The notes beneath the pieces are model-generated. The model searched no databases and was not told where the DNA came from. It saw nothing but the letters and a program-made list of their open reading frames with translations. Below, one piece after another: positions 24,477-32,055 of a stretch of DNA of 45,909 nucleotides; position 1 is the stretch's first letter; every line of letters starts with the position of its first letter. Source of the DNA: JAKQDH01 sp029558835 (GTDB lineage: Bacteria; Planctomycetota; Phycisphaerae; UBA1845). The translations under genes were made by a program, and so were the position numbers. The stretch is taken from assembly GCA_035356615.1 (NCBI GenBank), contig DAOQSN010000041.1, positions 1 to 45,909 on the forward strand, in the 5' to 3' direction.

Positions 24477-25970
24477 GTGAGCGAAAGCGGCGGCGAGGCG
24501 CGGGTTGAACCGCGTCGGCTCAAAGGGTTCCGGGACATCACGGCCGCGGAGTTGCGCGCGCGCAACTGGATCATCACCCGCATCCGCGAGGTGTATGAAC
24601 GCTACGGATTCGTGCCGCTGGAGACCCCGACGCTGGAGTACGTGGACGTACTGGGCAAGTTCCTGCCCGATGCGGACACGCCCGAAGGCGGCATCTTCGC
24701 CCTGCGCGACGAAGACCAGAACTGGATTGCCCTGCGTTACGACCTGACCGCGCCCCTGTCGCGTTTCGTGGCGATGAACCCGGATCTGCCGCTTCCCTAC
24801 CGGCGTTACCAGGTGGGGCCCGTGTATCGCGTGGAGAAGCCGGGGCCGGGGCGCTTCCGCGAGTTCTACCAGTTCGACTTCGACTCGGTGGGCACGGCCT
24901 CCATGCTCGCGGACGCCGAGGTGTGCATGGTGGCGTGTGATACGTTGGAAGCTCTGGCCATCCCGCGGGGCGCGTACCTGGTACGCGTCAACAACCGCAA
25001 GGTGCTCAACGGCGTGTTGGAGGTGCTGGGCGGCGGGCGTCCGGTGCCGGCGGAAACCGCCCGGGCGATCCTGCGGTCGATCGACAAGCTCGATCGGGTG
25101 GGGCTGGACGGGGTGAAGCTGCTCCTGGGACCGGGGCGACGGGACGAGTCCGGTGATTTCACGCCCGGGGCGGGCCTGGCCTCCGAGCAGGTTGACGTGG
25201 TACTCAGGTACCTGGCCATCTCGCCCGACGACCGACGCAAGGTGTTGGAGGAAACGCACCGCCTGGTGGGCGACACCGACGTGGGGTGTCAGGGCGTCGA
25301 GGAACTGGCCCGCATTGACGAGGCCCTGGTGAGCGCGGGCTACCAGGCGGACCGGGTCAGCTTCGACCCGACCGTGGTGCGCGGCTTGACCTATTACACC
25401 GGCCCGGTGTTCGAGGCCGTGCTCACGTTCGGCGTGCAGGAGGAGGACGGCATCACCCGCCAGTTCGGCAGTGTCTTCGGCGGCGGACGCTACGACGACC
25501 TCGTCGCGCGGTTCACTCGGCAGAGGGTGCCCGCTACCGGTGCCTCGATCGGCGTGGACCGGCTGTTGGCGGCACTGCTGGCGCTGGGAAAACTCCAGAA
25601 GGGTCCGGCCACCGCCAAGGTGCTCGTCACGCGCCTGGACGACCGCTACAACGCCGAATACCAGAAGATGGCCGTGGAGCTGCGCTCCGCCGGGCTCAAT
25701 ACCGAGCTTTACGTCGGCACCCAGGGCGTCGGCAAGCAGTTCAAATACGCCAGCAGCACGGGGAAGGTGGTGGCCGTCGTCGTCGGCGAAGACGAGATGA
25801 AGAGCAGCCAGGTCTCCATCAAGGACCTGCGCCTCGGTGAGGCCGTCTCGAAGGAGTTGGGCCAGGACCGCAAGGCCTGGCTGGAACAGCAACCGGCCCA
25901 GGTGACGGTGCCACGCGGTGAGATGGTGCGGAAGGTGCGTGAAATCCTCGCGCGTTACTCGATCGGATAA
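24477..25970 (+). CDS. hisS: Histidyl-tRNA synthetase
   Basis: HisRS charges tRNA-His. The 497-residue product has the class II core with RRLKGFRDITAAELRARNW at the start, LRYDLTAPLSRFVAM (motif 2 region) and YRRYQVGPVYRVEKPGPGRFREFYQ. The histidine-binding loop RGLTYYTGPVFE and motif 3 GGGRYDDL follow, and the anticodon-binding domain lies at the end. It is longer than the compact bacterial form (about 420 residues), resembling the longer HisRS subgroup. GTG 24477 lies nine bases after GGAGG; GTG 24468 is an in-frame alternative too close to that site. Confidence 0.95.
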   Translation: MSESGGEARVEPRRLKGFRDITAAELRARNWIITRIREVYERYGFVPLETPTLEYVDVLGKFLPDADTPEGGIFALRDEDQNWIALRYDLTAPLSRFVAMNPDLPLPYRRYQVGPVYRVEKPGPGRFREFYQFDFDSVGTASMLADAEVCMVACDTLEALAIPRGAYLVRVNNRKVLNGVLEVLGGGRPVPAETARAILRSIDKLDRVGLDGVKLLLGPGRRDESGDFTPGAGLASEQVDVVLRYLAISPDDRRKVLEETHRLVGDTDVGCQGVEELARIDEALVSAGYQADRVSFDPTVVRGLTYYTGPVFEAVLTFGVQEEDGITRQFGSVFGGGRYDDLVARFTRQRVPATGASIGVDRLLAALLALGKLQKGPATAKVLVTRLDDRYNAEYQKMAVELRSAGLNTELYVGTQGVGKQFKYASSTGKVVAVVVGEDEMKSSQVSIKDLRLGEAVSKELGQDRKAWLEQQPAQVTVPRGEMVRKVREILARYSIG

Positions 25971-26018
25971 GCGTCAGGTGGGTAACCCGCGGGGGGAGCC
26001 GCCGGCGAAGTGTGAAGC

Positions 26019-26047
26019 AGAGGCGACGGCCGGCAGCCGTCGCCTCT
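26019..26047. terminator. Bidirectional terminator hairpin between hisS and ferredoxin
   Basis: AGAGGCGACGGC (26019-26030) and GCCGTCGCCTCT (26036-26047) form a perfect 12-bp stem with a 5-base loop. It lies between the convergent hisS and ferredoxin genes, 31 bases from the ferredoxin stop. There is no strong U run on either side. Confidence 0.75.
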
Positions 26048-26077
26048 ATCGGTTTCCGGCATGCGGAGCCAGGCGGC

Positions 26078-26317
26078 TCAATCCTCGGGATAGAGCATCT
26101 TGCCGGTGGCCTTGTCCTTCACTTTGATGGCGTCCACCGGGCAGTTACGGGCGGCTTCGAGGATGGTGTCACGATCGTCGGTGGAGCCCTTCTTGACGAC
26201 GGCCTTGTCCTCGTCGTCCATCTCGAAGGTCTCGGGTGCGTCGCCGCAGCACGCACCGTCGCCGATGCACTCATCGCGATCGATGCTGACTTCCAGCTTG
26301 TCGATGTCTCCCATCAT
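26078..26317 (-). CDS. Monocluster ferredoxin with Asp in place of the second Cys
   Basis: This is a 79-residue small electron carrier. The cluster ligands read C17-I-G-D20-G-A-C23, with C59-P60 near the C-terminus. The canonical second Cys is Asp20, as in Pyrococcus furiosus ferredoxin, whose cluster is a D-ligated [4Fe-4S] or readily a [3Fe-4S]. The extra Cys24 could form a disulfide or be free. The protein is very acidic. ATG 26317 has GGAGA upstream; ATG 26314 follows immediately. No redox partner gene is adjacent. Confidence 0.88.
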   Translation of the reverse strand: MMGDIDKLEVSIDRDECIGDGACCGDAPETFEMDDEDKAVVKKGSTDDRDTILEAARNCPVDAIKVKDKATGKMLYPED

Positions 26318-26609
26318 TCAGTCTCCAACTGCGAAACCAGGTAAACTTCAGACCGAGTATTCGCGGCTCGGTCCACAGGCCCACGGCTTCCGCGGCTTCC
26401 AGGGTTGCGGAACGGCCGAGCCGCGACGGTCGGATTATCTAGCAGAGGCCGCCGCCGCCCGCAAGGGCTCCGGGCAAACACCGTGCCACGCATCTGCGTG
26501 AAACAACGGGTGGGCCGTAAGGCACCGCAGGCAGCGTCGGCCACCCGGGGCCCGGTACAGTGCTCCTCCCCATGGGGGGTACCCGAGCCTGGGTGTTCCC
26601 CGCCTTGCG
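26318..26609. other. Gap between ferredoxin and the carbonic-anhydrase-like gene
   Basis: About 290 bases lie between two minus-strand genes. The inverted pair CCATGGGG/CCCCATGG-type bases near 26570-26580 is the only structure noticed. No gene or repeat family was recognised. Confidence 0.3.
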
Positions 26610-27125
26610 TCACCGCAGTCCCTCGGGGTAACGCCGGGCCAGGTCGACGTAGATTCCCTTGAACCGTGTCCAATCCGCCTTGTAGGCTTCGTCGACGAGT
26701 TTCTCGAGGAGCCGGGCAGGTGTCCCGACGGCGATGCGGTGCGTCGGAATCTGCTGGCGCTGGCGGACGACCGCGCCCTCCGCCACCACCGCCCACACCC
26801 CGACCTGTGCCCAATCTGAAACGATGCAACCCATCCCCAGGACCGCCCAATCCTCCACCACGGCGTTATGCACAATGGCGCCATGGCCGAGGGTGACCCA
26901 GGCTCCGATGCGGGTGTGCTCCCCCGGCCGGGCGTGGATCACGCAGTTGTCCTCGACGCTGCTGAAGTCCCCGATCTCGATGCGCCCGTAGTCACCGCGG
27001 ATGCGCGCCCCGGGACCGATCCAGCAACCGCGTCCGATGACGACATGGCCGAACACGTCCGCACTCGGGTGTACGTAGGTTCCCTCACCGATCACCGGTG
27101 TCTTGCCTTCGAAACTCTGGATCAT
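26610..27125 (-). CDS. Gamma-carbonic-anhydrase-like hexapeptide protein (PaaY/YrdA type)
   Basis: The 171-residue product is built from left-handed beta-helix repeats, followed by a C-terminal helix (PARLLEKLVDEAYKADW). The three metal-ligand His of gamma-carbonic anhydrases are present with the right spacing: H64 (VIHARPG), H81 and H86 (LGHGAIVH). Trimers of this family hydrate CO2 or act as acyltransferase-like proteins. The acid-loop Glu residues of the methanogen enzyme are not present, so activity is uncertain. Confidence 0.85.
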   Translation of the reverse strand: MIQSFEGKTPVIGEGTYVHPSADVFGHVVIGRGCWIGPGARIRGDYGRIEIGDFSSVEDNCVIHARPGEHTRIGAWVTLGHGAIVHNAVVEDWAVLGMGCIVSDWAQVGVWAVVAEGAVVRQRQQIPTHRIAVGTPARLLEKLVDEAYKADWTRFKGIYVDLARRYPEGLR

Positions 27126-27180
27126 GCGGATGCCCTCTCGTACACAGGATCGCTCGGAACCGCAGAGGCACGCTCGTACG

Positions 27181-27313
27181 TGTTTAGCGTGGGTGCCATG
27201 CCCTCACCCGCCGCAGGCGGGAGTGGGCATGTGCTGCGACATGCACAGGCATGCTTACCCGCGACCGCGATCGCGGGAAAGCACGGCACCCACAACGCCA
27301 AAGACGCTAAACA
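27181..27313. repeat. Nested inverted-repeat element, family B (about 133 bp)
   Basis: Outer ends TGTTTAGCGT (27181-27190) and ACGCTAAACA (27304-27313) are perfect inverses. Inner ends GTGGGTGCC (27189-27197) and GGCACCCAC (27285-27293) are also perfect inverses. The interior has ACCCGCCGCAGGCGGG and CGCGACCGCGATCGCGG palindromes. Its left half, GGGTGCCATGCCCTC, is shared with 11061. No gene fits within it. Confidence 0.75.
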
Positions 27314-27364
27314 CATACGCACGCTCGCATGCCTCAGCGTAACGGGTGCCCTCCCCAAACGCGA

Positions 27365-27513
27365 CGGGCGGCATGCCCAAGCCCGCCCCAAGCGGGCGCC
27401 GGCATGCTGCTCCGACCCCCAGCTACGCCCCGGCGGCGAAGCATGGTCCCGGTGTGCCGGACCTTTGTGATGCTACCGTCCGGCATGGCGGCGCTGCGCT
27501 TGGCCATGCCACC
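27365..27513 (+). repeat. Interspersed repeat family A, copy 3 (about 149 bp)
   Basis: The ends are GGGCGGCATGCCCAAG (27365-27380) and CTTGGCCATGCCACCC (27498-27513). The left part (GCCCAAGCCCGC, GCGGGCGCCGGCATGCT) matches copy 2 reversed, and the right part (GGCATGGCGGC, GCGCTTGGCCATGCCACCC) matches both other copies. The middle is longer and contains an extra AAGCATGGTCCCGG segment. It lies next to family B in a 435-base gap without genes. Confidence 0.8.
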
Positions 27514-27560
27514 CCGTTCCGATTGTCACTCCGCCTGCCGCACAAGCTACTCAGTACGCG

Positions 27561-29234
27561 TCAGCGGCTGGCGCGGAGCAGGGCCGGCCACGTAAGTTGG
27601 CCGTAGCCGCGCAGCATCAGCACGGCCAGAATGAACACCAGCGGGGCCGCCCCCACCACGGTGCAGGGATGAATCCACCGGAGGACGAAGTGAAACCCCG
27701 CCAGCACGGCCGGGAAGATCATCCACAGCACCGACCGCCCCAGCCGCCCGCTGCTCTGCGCCATACCGAACGCCTCCGAGAACGGGAACTTGCGGGCGAA
27801 CAGCCAGGCCTGCAACGCACTGACCAGCAGCGTCGCACACGCGGCGAAGAGCACATCCCCCAGAATCGCGGCCCGCCAGATGACCAGCGCCAGGATCGCC
27901 ATGGCCGCGAACCCCAGGGCCACGAACCGAATGGCCATCACCTTAAACGCACCCAACAGGACCTGGCCGGGATACTCAAGCGGCAGGGCGTAGTAGAGCC
28001 ACGCCGCCTCCGGCTGGGTGGTGAATTTCTGCTGGAAGATGGCCGTCGGGCCCATCATGCAGGCGAAGTAGAGCAGGAACAGGAACTTCTGCGTCTCCGG
28101 AAGCTGGGCGAGGGTCTTCGCTACTTCCCTGCTGTCACCAAGCAGGAACAGGCAGCCGAACAGCAGCAGGAACGCGACCGTGGGATAGGTGCGCATCTTG
28201 AACGGCCGGTCCCGGGAGGCGATCTGCCAGATCAGCTCGAACGCTGCCCGCTCAGCCGGGTGCCCTGTCACCCAGCGCGACAGGCGATACCCCCAGGACC
28301 GCGGCCGTCCGGGTTGCACGGAGGCTTCATTCCGCTGGACGGGGTTCAGTTCCGCCTGGGCGAGGGCACGCTGGAAGCCCGGTGCCAGCACCCCCACCAC
28401 CGCAGTCAAACCCAGCACGGGCACCGCCACCGCCAGGACCGTCAGGATCACCGCTGCCTGGCTGGGATGCCCGGCCAGCAGATGGACCGGAGCGGCCATC
28501 CACGCCGGCGGGCAGATGTACACCCACCAGCGGTCGTCGATCTGCAAGCTAAGCAGTTGCTTGTAGTCCATCAGACGCGGCAGGATCTGGTACGCACCGA
28601 CTACGACGACGGTCATCACCATCTGCACGTAAAGGATCACGTCCCGGAAGCGCTCGACGTCCATCAGCCGCATCGCCAGCAGGTAGAAGACGTGCACGAA
28701 GAACACCACCAGCGCCACCGAGCAGGCGAGCGTGCCGAGGAACACCGGCACGAACCACCACCCGATGACGATGGCGCCGGCAATCAGGGTCGCCGCCGAG
28801 ATGCTCAACGCCAGCGACCCGAGGTACAGCGTCACGTGCGTGACCCGCGCCACGAGCAGCGTCCGGCTGTCGATGGGGCGGGGCAGCAGAATGACGTTGT
28901 CGGTGGGGTCCAGCAGCACGGAGCTGAAGTCGGCAATGAGCGACAGCCCTACCATGACCATGACGAAGGCGTGTACGATCGTCAGGCCCACCAGGGGAGA
29001 CGCTGTGTGCACGCCGACCATACCCACGAAAACGCCCATGAAGGCGTAGAAGAACAGCGTCCAGACGAAGACGTTGCGGTCCTTGCCCTCGATGCCCTGC
29101 ATGTGCCCCGAACGACGCCGCCCATCGAGCGTCAGCTTCACCTGGATGGTCGCGCGCAGTTGCCCGTAGTCCACGCCCAGCAGGCGGAACAGGGGCCTCA
29201 GTCCATCCAGCAGCCAGAGCGAGAGTCTAACCAT
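27561..29234 (-). CDS. ABC transporter permease (ABC-2-like), large polytopic membrane protein
   Basis: The 557-residue product has about 12 predicted membrane segments in two halves separated by a soluble linker (about 290-340). No soluble catalytic motif is apparent. The ATPase gene upstream overlaps it by eight bases, so the two form an exporter-type ABC system. Substrate is unknown. The sequence does not match the compact ABC-2 permeases I know in detail; the assignment rests on topology and the partner gene. Confidence 0.75.
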   Translation of the reverse strand: MVRLSLWLLDGLRPLFRLLGVDYGQLRATIQVKLTLDGRRRSGHMQGIEGKDRNVFVWTLFFYAFMGVFVGMVGVHTASPLVGLTIVHAFVMVMVGLSLIADFSSVLLDPTDNVILLPRPIDSRTLLVARVTHVTLYLGSLALSISAATLIAGAIVIGWWFVPVFLGTLACSVALVVFFVHVFYLLAMRLMDVERFRDVILYVQMVMTVVVVGAYQILPRLMDYKQLLSLQIDDRWWVYICPPAWMAAPVHLLAGHPSQAAVILTVLAVAVPVLGLTAVVGVLAPGFQRALAQAELNPVQRNEASVQPGRPRSWGYRLSRWVTGHPAERAAFELIWQIASRDRPFKMRTYPTVAFLLLFGCLFLLGDSREVAKTLAQLPETQKFLFLLYFACMMGPTAIFQQKFTTQPEAAWLYYALPLEYPGQVLLGAFKVMAIRFVALGFAAMAILALVIWRAAILGDVLFAACATLLVSALQAWLFARKFPFSEAFGMAQSSGRLGRSVLWMIFPAVLAGFHFVLRWIHPCTVVGAAPLVFILAVLMLRGYGQLTWPALLRASR

Positions 29235-30030
29235 GTGCTGAGGACTCGACCTCGAAGGCCTCGATGAACCGGTCGGCCACCGCCTCGTGTCCGCCCGAGC
29301 TGGTCAGTTGCGTGAAGAGCCGCTCCAGCGACGCGGCTTTGTTCATCTCCCGCAACTGCTCGAACGACCCGTCGGCGATGATCTCGCCGTTGTTGATGAT
29401 GACGATGCGGTCGCAGACACGCTCCACGACGTCCATCACGTGCGAGCAGTAGAAAATCGTCTTCCCGCGCCGGGCCAGGCGGGCGATGATCTCCTTGACC
29501 GTCACCACCGAGTTGGCATCGAGCCCGCTCAGCGGCTCATCGAGGAAGAGCACGTCGGGGTTGTGGATCATCCCGGCCGTAATCAACACCTTCTGCCGCA
29601 TGCCCTTGGAGAACGTGGACATGCGGCGGTCGAGCTCGGCCGTGAGGTCGAACAGCCCGAGCATCTCCCGCGCCCGGCGTTCAACTTCCTGCGGGTCGAG
29701 CCCGTAGAGCTGCCCCACGAAGCGCAGGTATTCCAGGGGCGTGAGCGTGTCATACAGAGCGGCCGACTCCGGCACGTAGCCGATGCGGCGCTTGACCTCG
29801 AGCGGCTCCCGAGCCACGTCATGCCCGCATACCGTCGCGGAGCCCTCGAACTCCGGCAGCATGCCGATGAGGATCTTGACCGTGGTGGTCTTGCCCGCGC
29901 CGTTGGGGCCGATGTAGCCCAGCACGTGCCCGGGCTGCACCTCCAGGTCGATGCCGCGCAGCACCGGCTTGTCGCCGAAGCTCTTGGTCAACCCACGCAG
30001 GGAGATAATCGGGAGCTGGTTGTCCGTCAT
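29227..30030 (-). CDS. ABC transporter ATP-binding protein
   Basis: The 267-residue nucleotide-binding subunit has Walker A GPNGAGKTTT, a Q-loop region (GYVPESAALYDTLTP), signature FSKGMRQKV, Walker B VLFLDEP and the switch His in YCSHVMD. It belongs to the ABC-2/DrrA-like exporter group. ATG 30030 was chosen as the usual distance before the first strand; an upstream in-frame start would add 24 unconserved residues. The 3' end overlaps the permease. Confidence 0.93.
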   Translation of the reverse strand: MTDNQLPIISLRGLTKSFGDKPVLRGIDLEVQPGHVLGYIGPNGAGKTTTVKILIGMLPEFEGSATVCGHDVAREPLEVKRRIGYVPESAALYDTLTPLEYLRFVGQLYGLDPQEVERRAREMLGLFDLTAELDRRMSTFSKGMRQKVLITAGMIHNPDVLFLDEPLSGLDANSVVTVKEIIARLARRGKTIFYCSHVMDVVERVCDRIVIINNGEIIADGSFEQLREMNKAASLERLFTQLTSSGGHEAVADRFIEAFEVESSAHG

Positions 30031-30185
30031 CGTGCCGTTACCCGAGGTCGCCGCCTTGCCGGCCTCGGCCGTCTTCCGTCCACAGGGGGCCGATTCTACC
30101 ACCGCCCGTGCCCACTGAGCAGGCCGGAGCAGAGCTTCTTACGGCCACGAATCCCCACGGGCGTCGATGGCCTGCCGCGGGAGGG

Positions 30186-30240
30186 GCGTCGGCCCCCCGT
30201 GGCCGACGTAGAGAGCCTCGAGGGCACCGGTTCTCAGGGC
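30186..30240 (+). repeat. Repeat family C, copy 1 (about 55 bp)
   Basis: The element reads GCGTCGGCCCCCCGTGGCCGAC, split here as GCGTCGGCCCCC then CGTGGCCGAC, and continues with GTAGAGAGCCTC. About 45 of 55 bases match copy 2 at 31412-31466 by eye. The first half is itself palindromic (GTCGGCC/GGCCGAC). The two copies are direct and flank the PEP-CTERM gene. Confidence 0.75.
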
Positions 30241-30627
30241 GTCACGCTCGCTCCGGCCATTCTTCGATCGCCTGCTGGCCCACCGGTTTCCGGGGACGCT
30301 GCGGTGGGCACCGAGCACGGCCACGGGTGTTAAAATAGGCAGCTTGCCCCGCAGCCGCCTCCCCTGCCCGTATACAGTGACAGTGCATATGCCCTGCTGA
30401 CCGAAGGGGGACAACGCCGCCGAGCCCACCTGCGGCGGGGTTCGCATGGCCGTCCCCGGCTTACACACAAACCCTGCTGGAGCCCCTAGCGTAGCCGGCG
30501 TGGGTGACGGCGTGGGGCGAACCGCCTCCGCCAGGCCCGCGACGGTGCTCCGTTGCTCCGAAATGCTGCCTCCGTGGGCGCCTTCACCCTCTGCCGGAGC
30601 GCGAAAGGAGGACGAAGTGGCCCGTAC

Positions 30628-30662
30628 GTGACAACCTGAGAACCCGTTTTTCGGTTTGTCAC
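30628..30662. promoter_or_regulatory. GTGACAA inverted repeat upstream of the PEP-CTERM gene
   Basis: GTGACAA (30628-30634) is the exact inverse of TTGTCAC (30656-30662), with an inner ACC/GGT pair. It lies directly before a possible -35, so it could be an operator or the end of another transcript. Confidence 0.45.
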
Positions 30663-30664
30663 CC

Positions 30665-30693
30665 TTGACTGAGGGGCCCAGAATTGTTTAGAT
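30665..30693 (+). promoter_or_regulatory. Possible promoter of the PEP-CTERM gene
   Basis: TTGACT (30665-30670) and TTAGAT (30688-30693) are separated by 17 bases. The -35 matches the sigma-70 consensus well and the -10 poorly. It would give a leader of about 95 bases before ATG 30793. Confidence 0.35.
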
Positions 30694-30792
30694 AGAGGAG
30701 CTTGGAGGGCGCAGATCAGCGAGATTGTGGGGCGGTGGCCAAATGAGGCGTGCTCGCCGCCATCGGCAGTGAGGAGAGAGGAGTTTAGCACC

Positions 30793-31323
30793 ATGTATCT
30801 GAGAACAATCGCCGCGATCGTAGGCTGCGTCGTGGTTTGGACACCGCAGGTGGAGGCGGCCTTCACGGGGTGTTACGCCCCTGACCAGTGGACGTTCTAC
30901 TCCGACGGAGACGAGTCCAACCAGGGCTCGGGAGCGCTGACCACCGATCAAATGACGGTCCTCGGCATGGACGGCCAGCACTTCTATCACGGATTGGCGT
31001 ACTACTCGGTGACGGCCTGCGCCGATGCGATGCTGAGTTTCCACTGGGTGTTCGCTTCCGAGGATCAGGACGAGTTCGATCGGGCGATGTACCGGATCAA
31101 CGGAGGAGAGCCGATCTTCATCGGTAACTGGGTGCCGGGCGAGGGCGACCTGCAGGTCGCGGTGTCGGCCGGCGACGTGTTTGATCTGGGCGTGTGGACT
31201 GAGGACGCCTTGACCGGCCCTGGCACGCTCGTCGTCACGCAGTTCGTGCCGGAACCCTCGGCGCTGCTGATGCTTCTGCCCGGCCTCCTGCTGGTGTCGC
31301 GTCGCCGCCGGACTGCGGTGTAG
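30793..31323 (+). CDS. Small secreted PEP-CTERM sorting-domain protein
   Basis: The 176-residue product has a signal peptide (residues 1-22, ending VEA) and an acidic beta-rich body. The classic C-terminal anchor follows: VPEPSALLMLLPGLLLVSRRRR. PEP-CTERM tails are processed by exosortase and direct proteins to the envelope or matrix. The body (about 23-150), with FHWVFASEDQDEFD, is not recognised. GAGGAGAGAGGAG lies just upstream of the ATG. No exosortase gene is in the window. Confidence 0.8.
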   Translation: MYLRTIAAIVGCVVVWTPQVEAAFTGCYAPDQWTFYSDGDESNQGSGALTTDQMTVLGMDGQHFYHGLAYYSVTACADAMLSFHWVFASEDQDEFDRAMYRINGGEPIFIGNWVPGEGDLQVAVSAGDVFDLGVWTEDALTGPGTLVVTQFVPEPSALLMLLPGLLLVSRRRRTAV

Positions 31324-31851
31324 ATCGCGGCATCGCCGTGACTCGCGATTCGCGGAAACACACCATGACTCCCCGGCGGGTCACGGTTTGCACCCCCAAG
31401 AGCCTGCGTTAGCGTCGGCCCCCTGTGGCTGACGTGGAGAGCCTCCAAGGCACCGCGTCTCAACGCCCCGGCCGAGTTCCAAACCTTGTCCAACGGGCTG
31501 CCCGGGCAGAAGCACGGCCGGTGATTCCGGGTACGCCCGACACGCGACCTCAGAAGCGCCGGGTACGGCCGCAGTGCGGGCCTTCAGCGGTGGCGAATCC
31601 TGCCGATGCCGCGCAGGACCTGCGCCGACGTGTAGCCGACCATCTTGCCGCTGCGGCACGCCTGCCACAAGGCGGGGCAATTCGTAACCTATTGGCACAC
31701 AATAGATAACGTTCACGTAGCCGAACTTCGGCTTTTCAATCGGGTGCGACGCGGCGGCTCGTGGCACGGCCGCTGACATAGGGGGCGGGCGTGGCGCGAA
31801 TGCGCATCGCTCGGCCGGTGTGCGCCGGGCGCCCGTTGGGAGGCAGTCGCG
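31324..31851. other. Gap between the PEP-CTERM gene and the flagellar cluster
   Basis: It contains repeat C copy 2 (31412-31466) and an AT-richer patch at 31680-31740 (CTATTGGCACACAATAG and neighbouring bases) that may hold the flagellar operon promoter. No defined promoter could be placed and no gene is supported. Confidence 0.4.
31412..31466 (+). repeat. Repeat family C, copy 2 (about 55 bp)
   Basis: GCGTCGGCCCCCTGTGGC and GACGTGGAGAGCCTC match copy 1 at 30186 in the same orientation. It lies 88 bases after the PEP-CTERM gene stop. Confidence 0.75.
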
Positions 31852-32055
31852 GTGGTGTGGCGAAACGTACCCCAGTACGGCGAAGCGATTGAGGCGACGG
31901 ACTGGTCGGCCCTGGGCCGGCTCGTGCGGGGCCGGACGCTGGCGGCCATCGCCCGGGCGTTCGGGCCGGGTGCGTTCGAACTGGAGACGCACTCGAAATG
32001 TGCAATGCCCCAGCCGGTCGCGGGCGGCGACCCGGAGAGGAGGGGGCTTGCATGA
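31852..32055 (+). CDS. Possible small protein translationally coupled to flgF (67 residues)
   Basis: The frame runs from GTG 31852 to a TGA that shares ATGA with the flgF start at 32052. The product contains GEAIEATDWSALGRLVRGRTLAAIARAF, given here only as a description of a charged helix-like region (about residues 10-37), and no known domain. The overlap and the length favour a gene slightly. The open frame could also be chance at this GC content. Confidence 0.3.
   Translation: MVWRNVPQYGEAIEATDWSALGRLVRGRTLAAIARAFGPGAFELETHSKCAMPQPVAGGDPERRGLA

Larger units (their letters stand above)
30031..30792. other. 762-base divergent intergenic region
   Basis: The region lies between the ABC genes (minus) and the PEP-CTERM gene (plus). 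It contains repeat C copy 1 (30186-30240), a GTGACAA/TTGTCAC inverted repeat (30628-30662) and a possible promoter. Short frames exist but lack start signals and composition typical of genes here. Confidence 0.45.

Noticed and set aside
27597..29267. 556-codon frame antisense to the ABC permease
   Set aside because: It is very rich in His, Gln and Arg, as expected from the reverse complement of a hydrophobic membrane protein.
31690..31710. Sigma-54-like TTGGCAC motif upstream of the flagellar cluster
   Set aside because: The required GC at -12 is missing at the correct spacing, so only half of the motif is present.
31700..31730. Sigma-28-like TAACGTT...GCCGAAC
   Set aside because: The two halves are six bases apart instead of the expected eleven.
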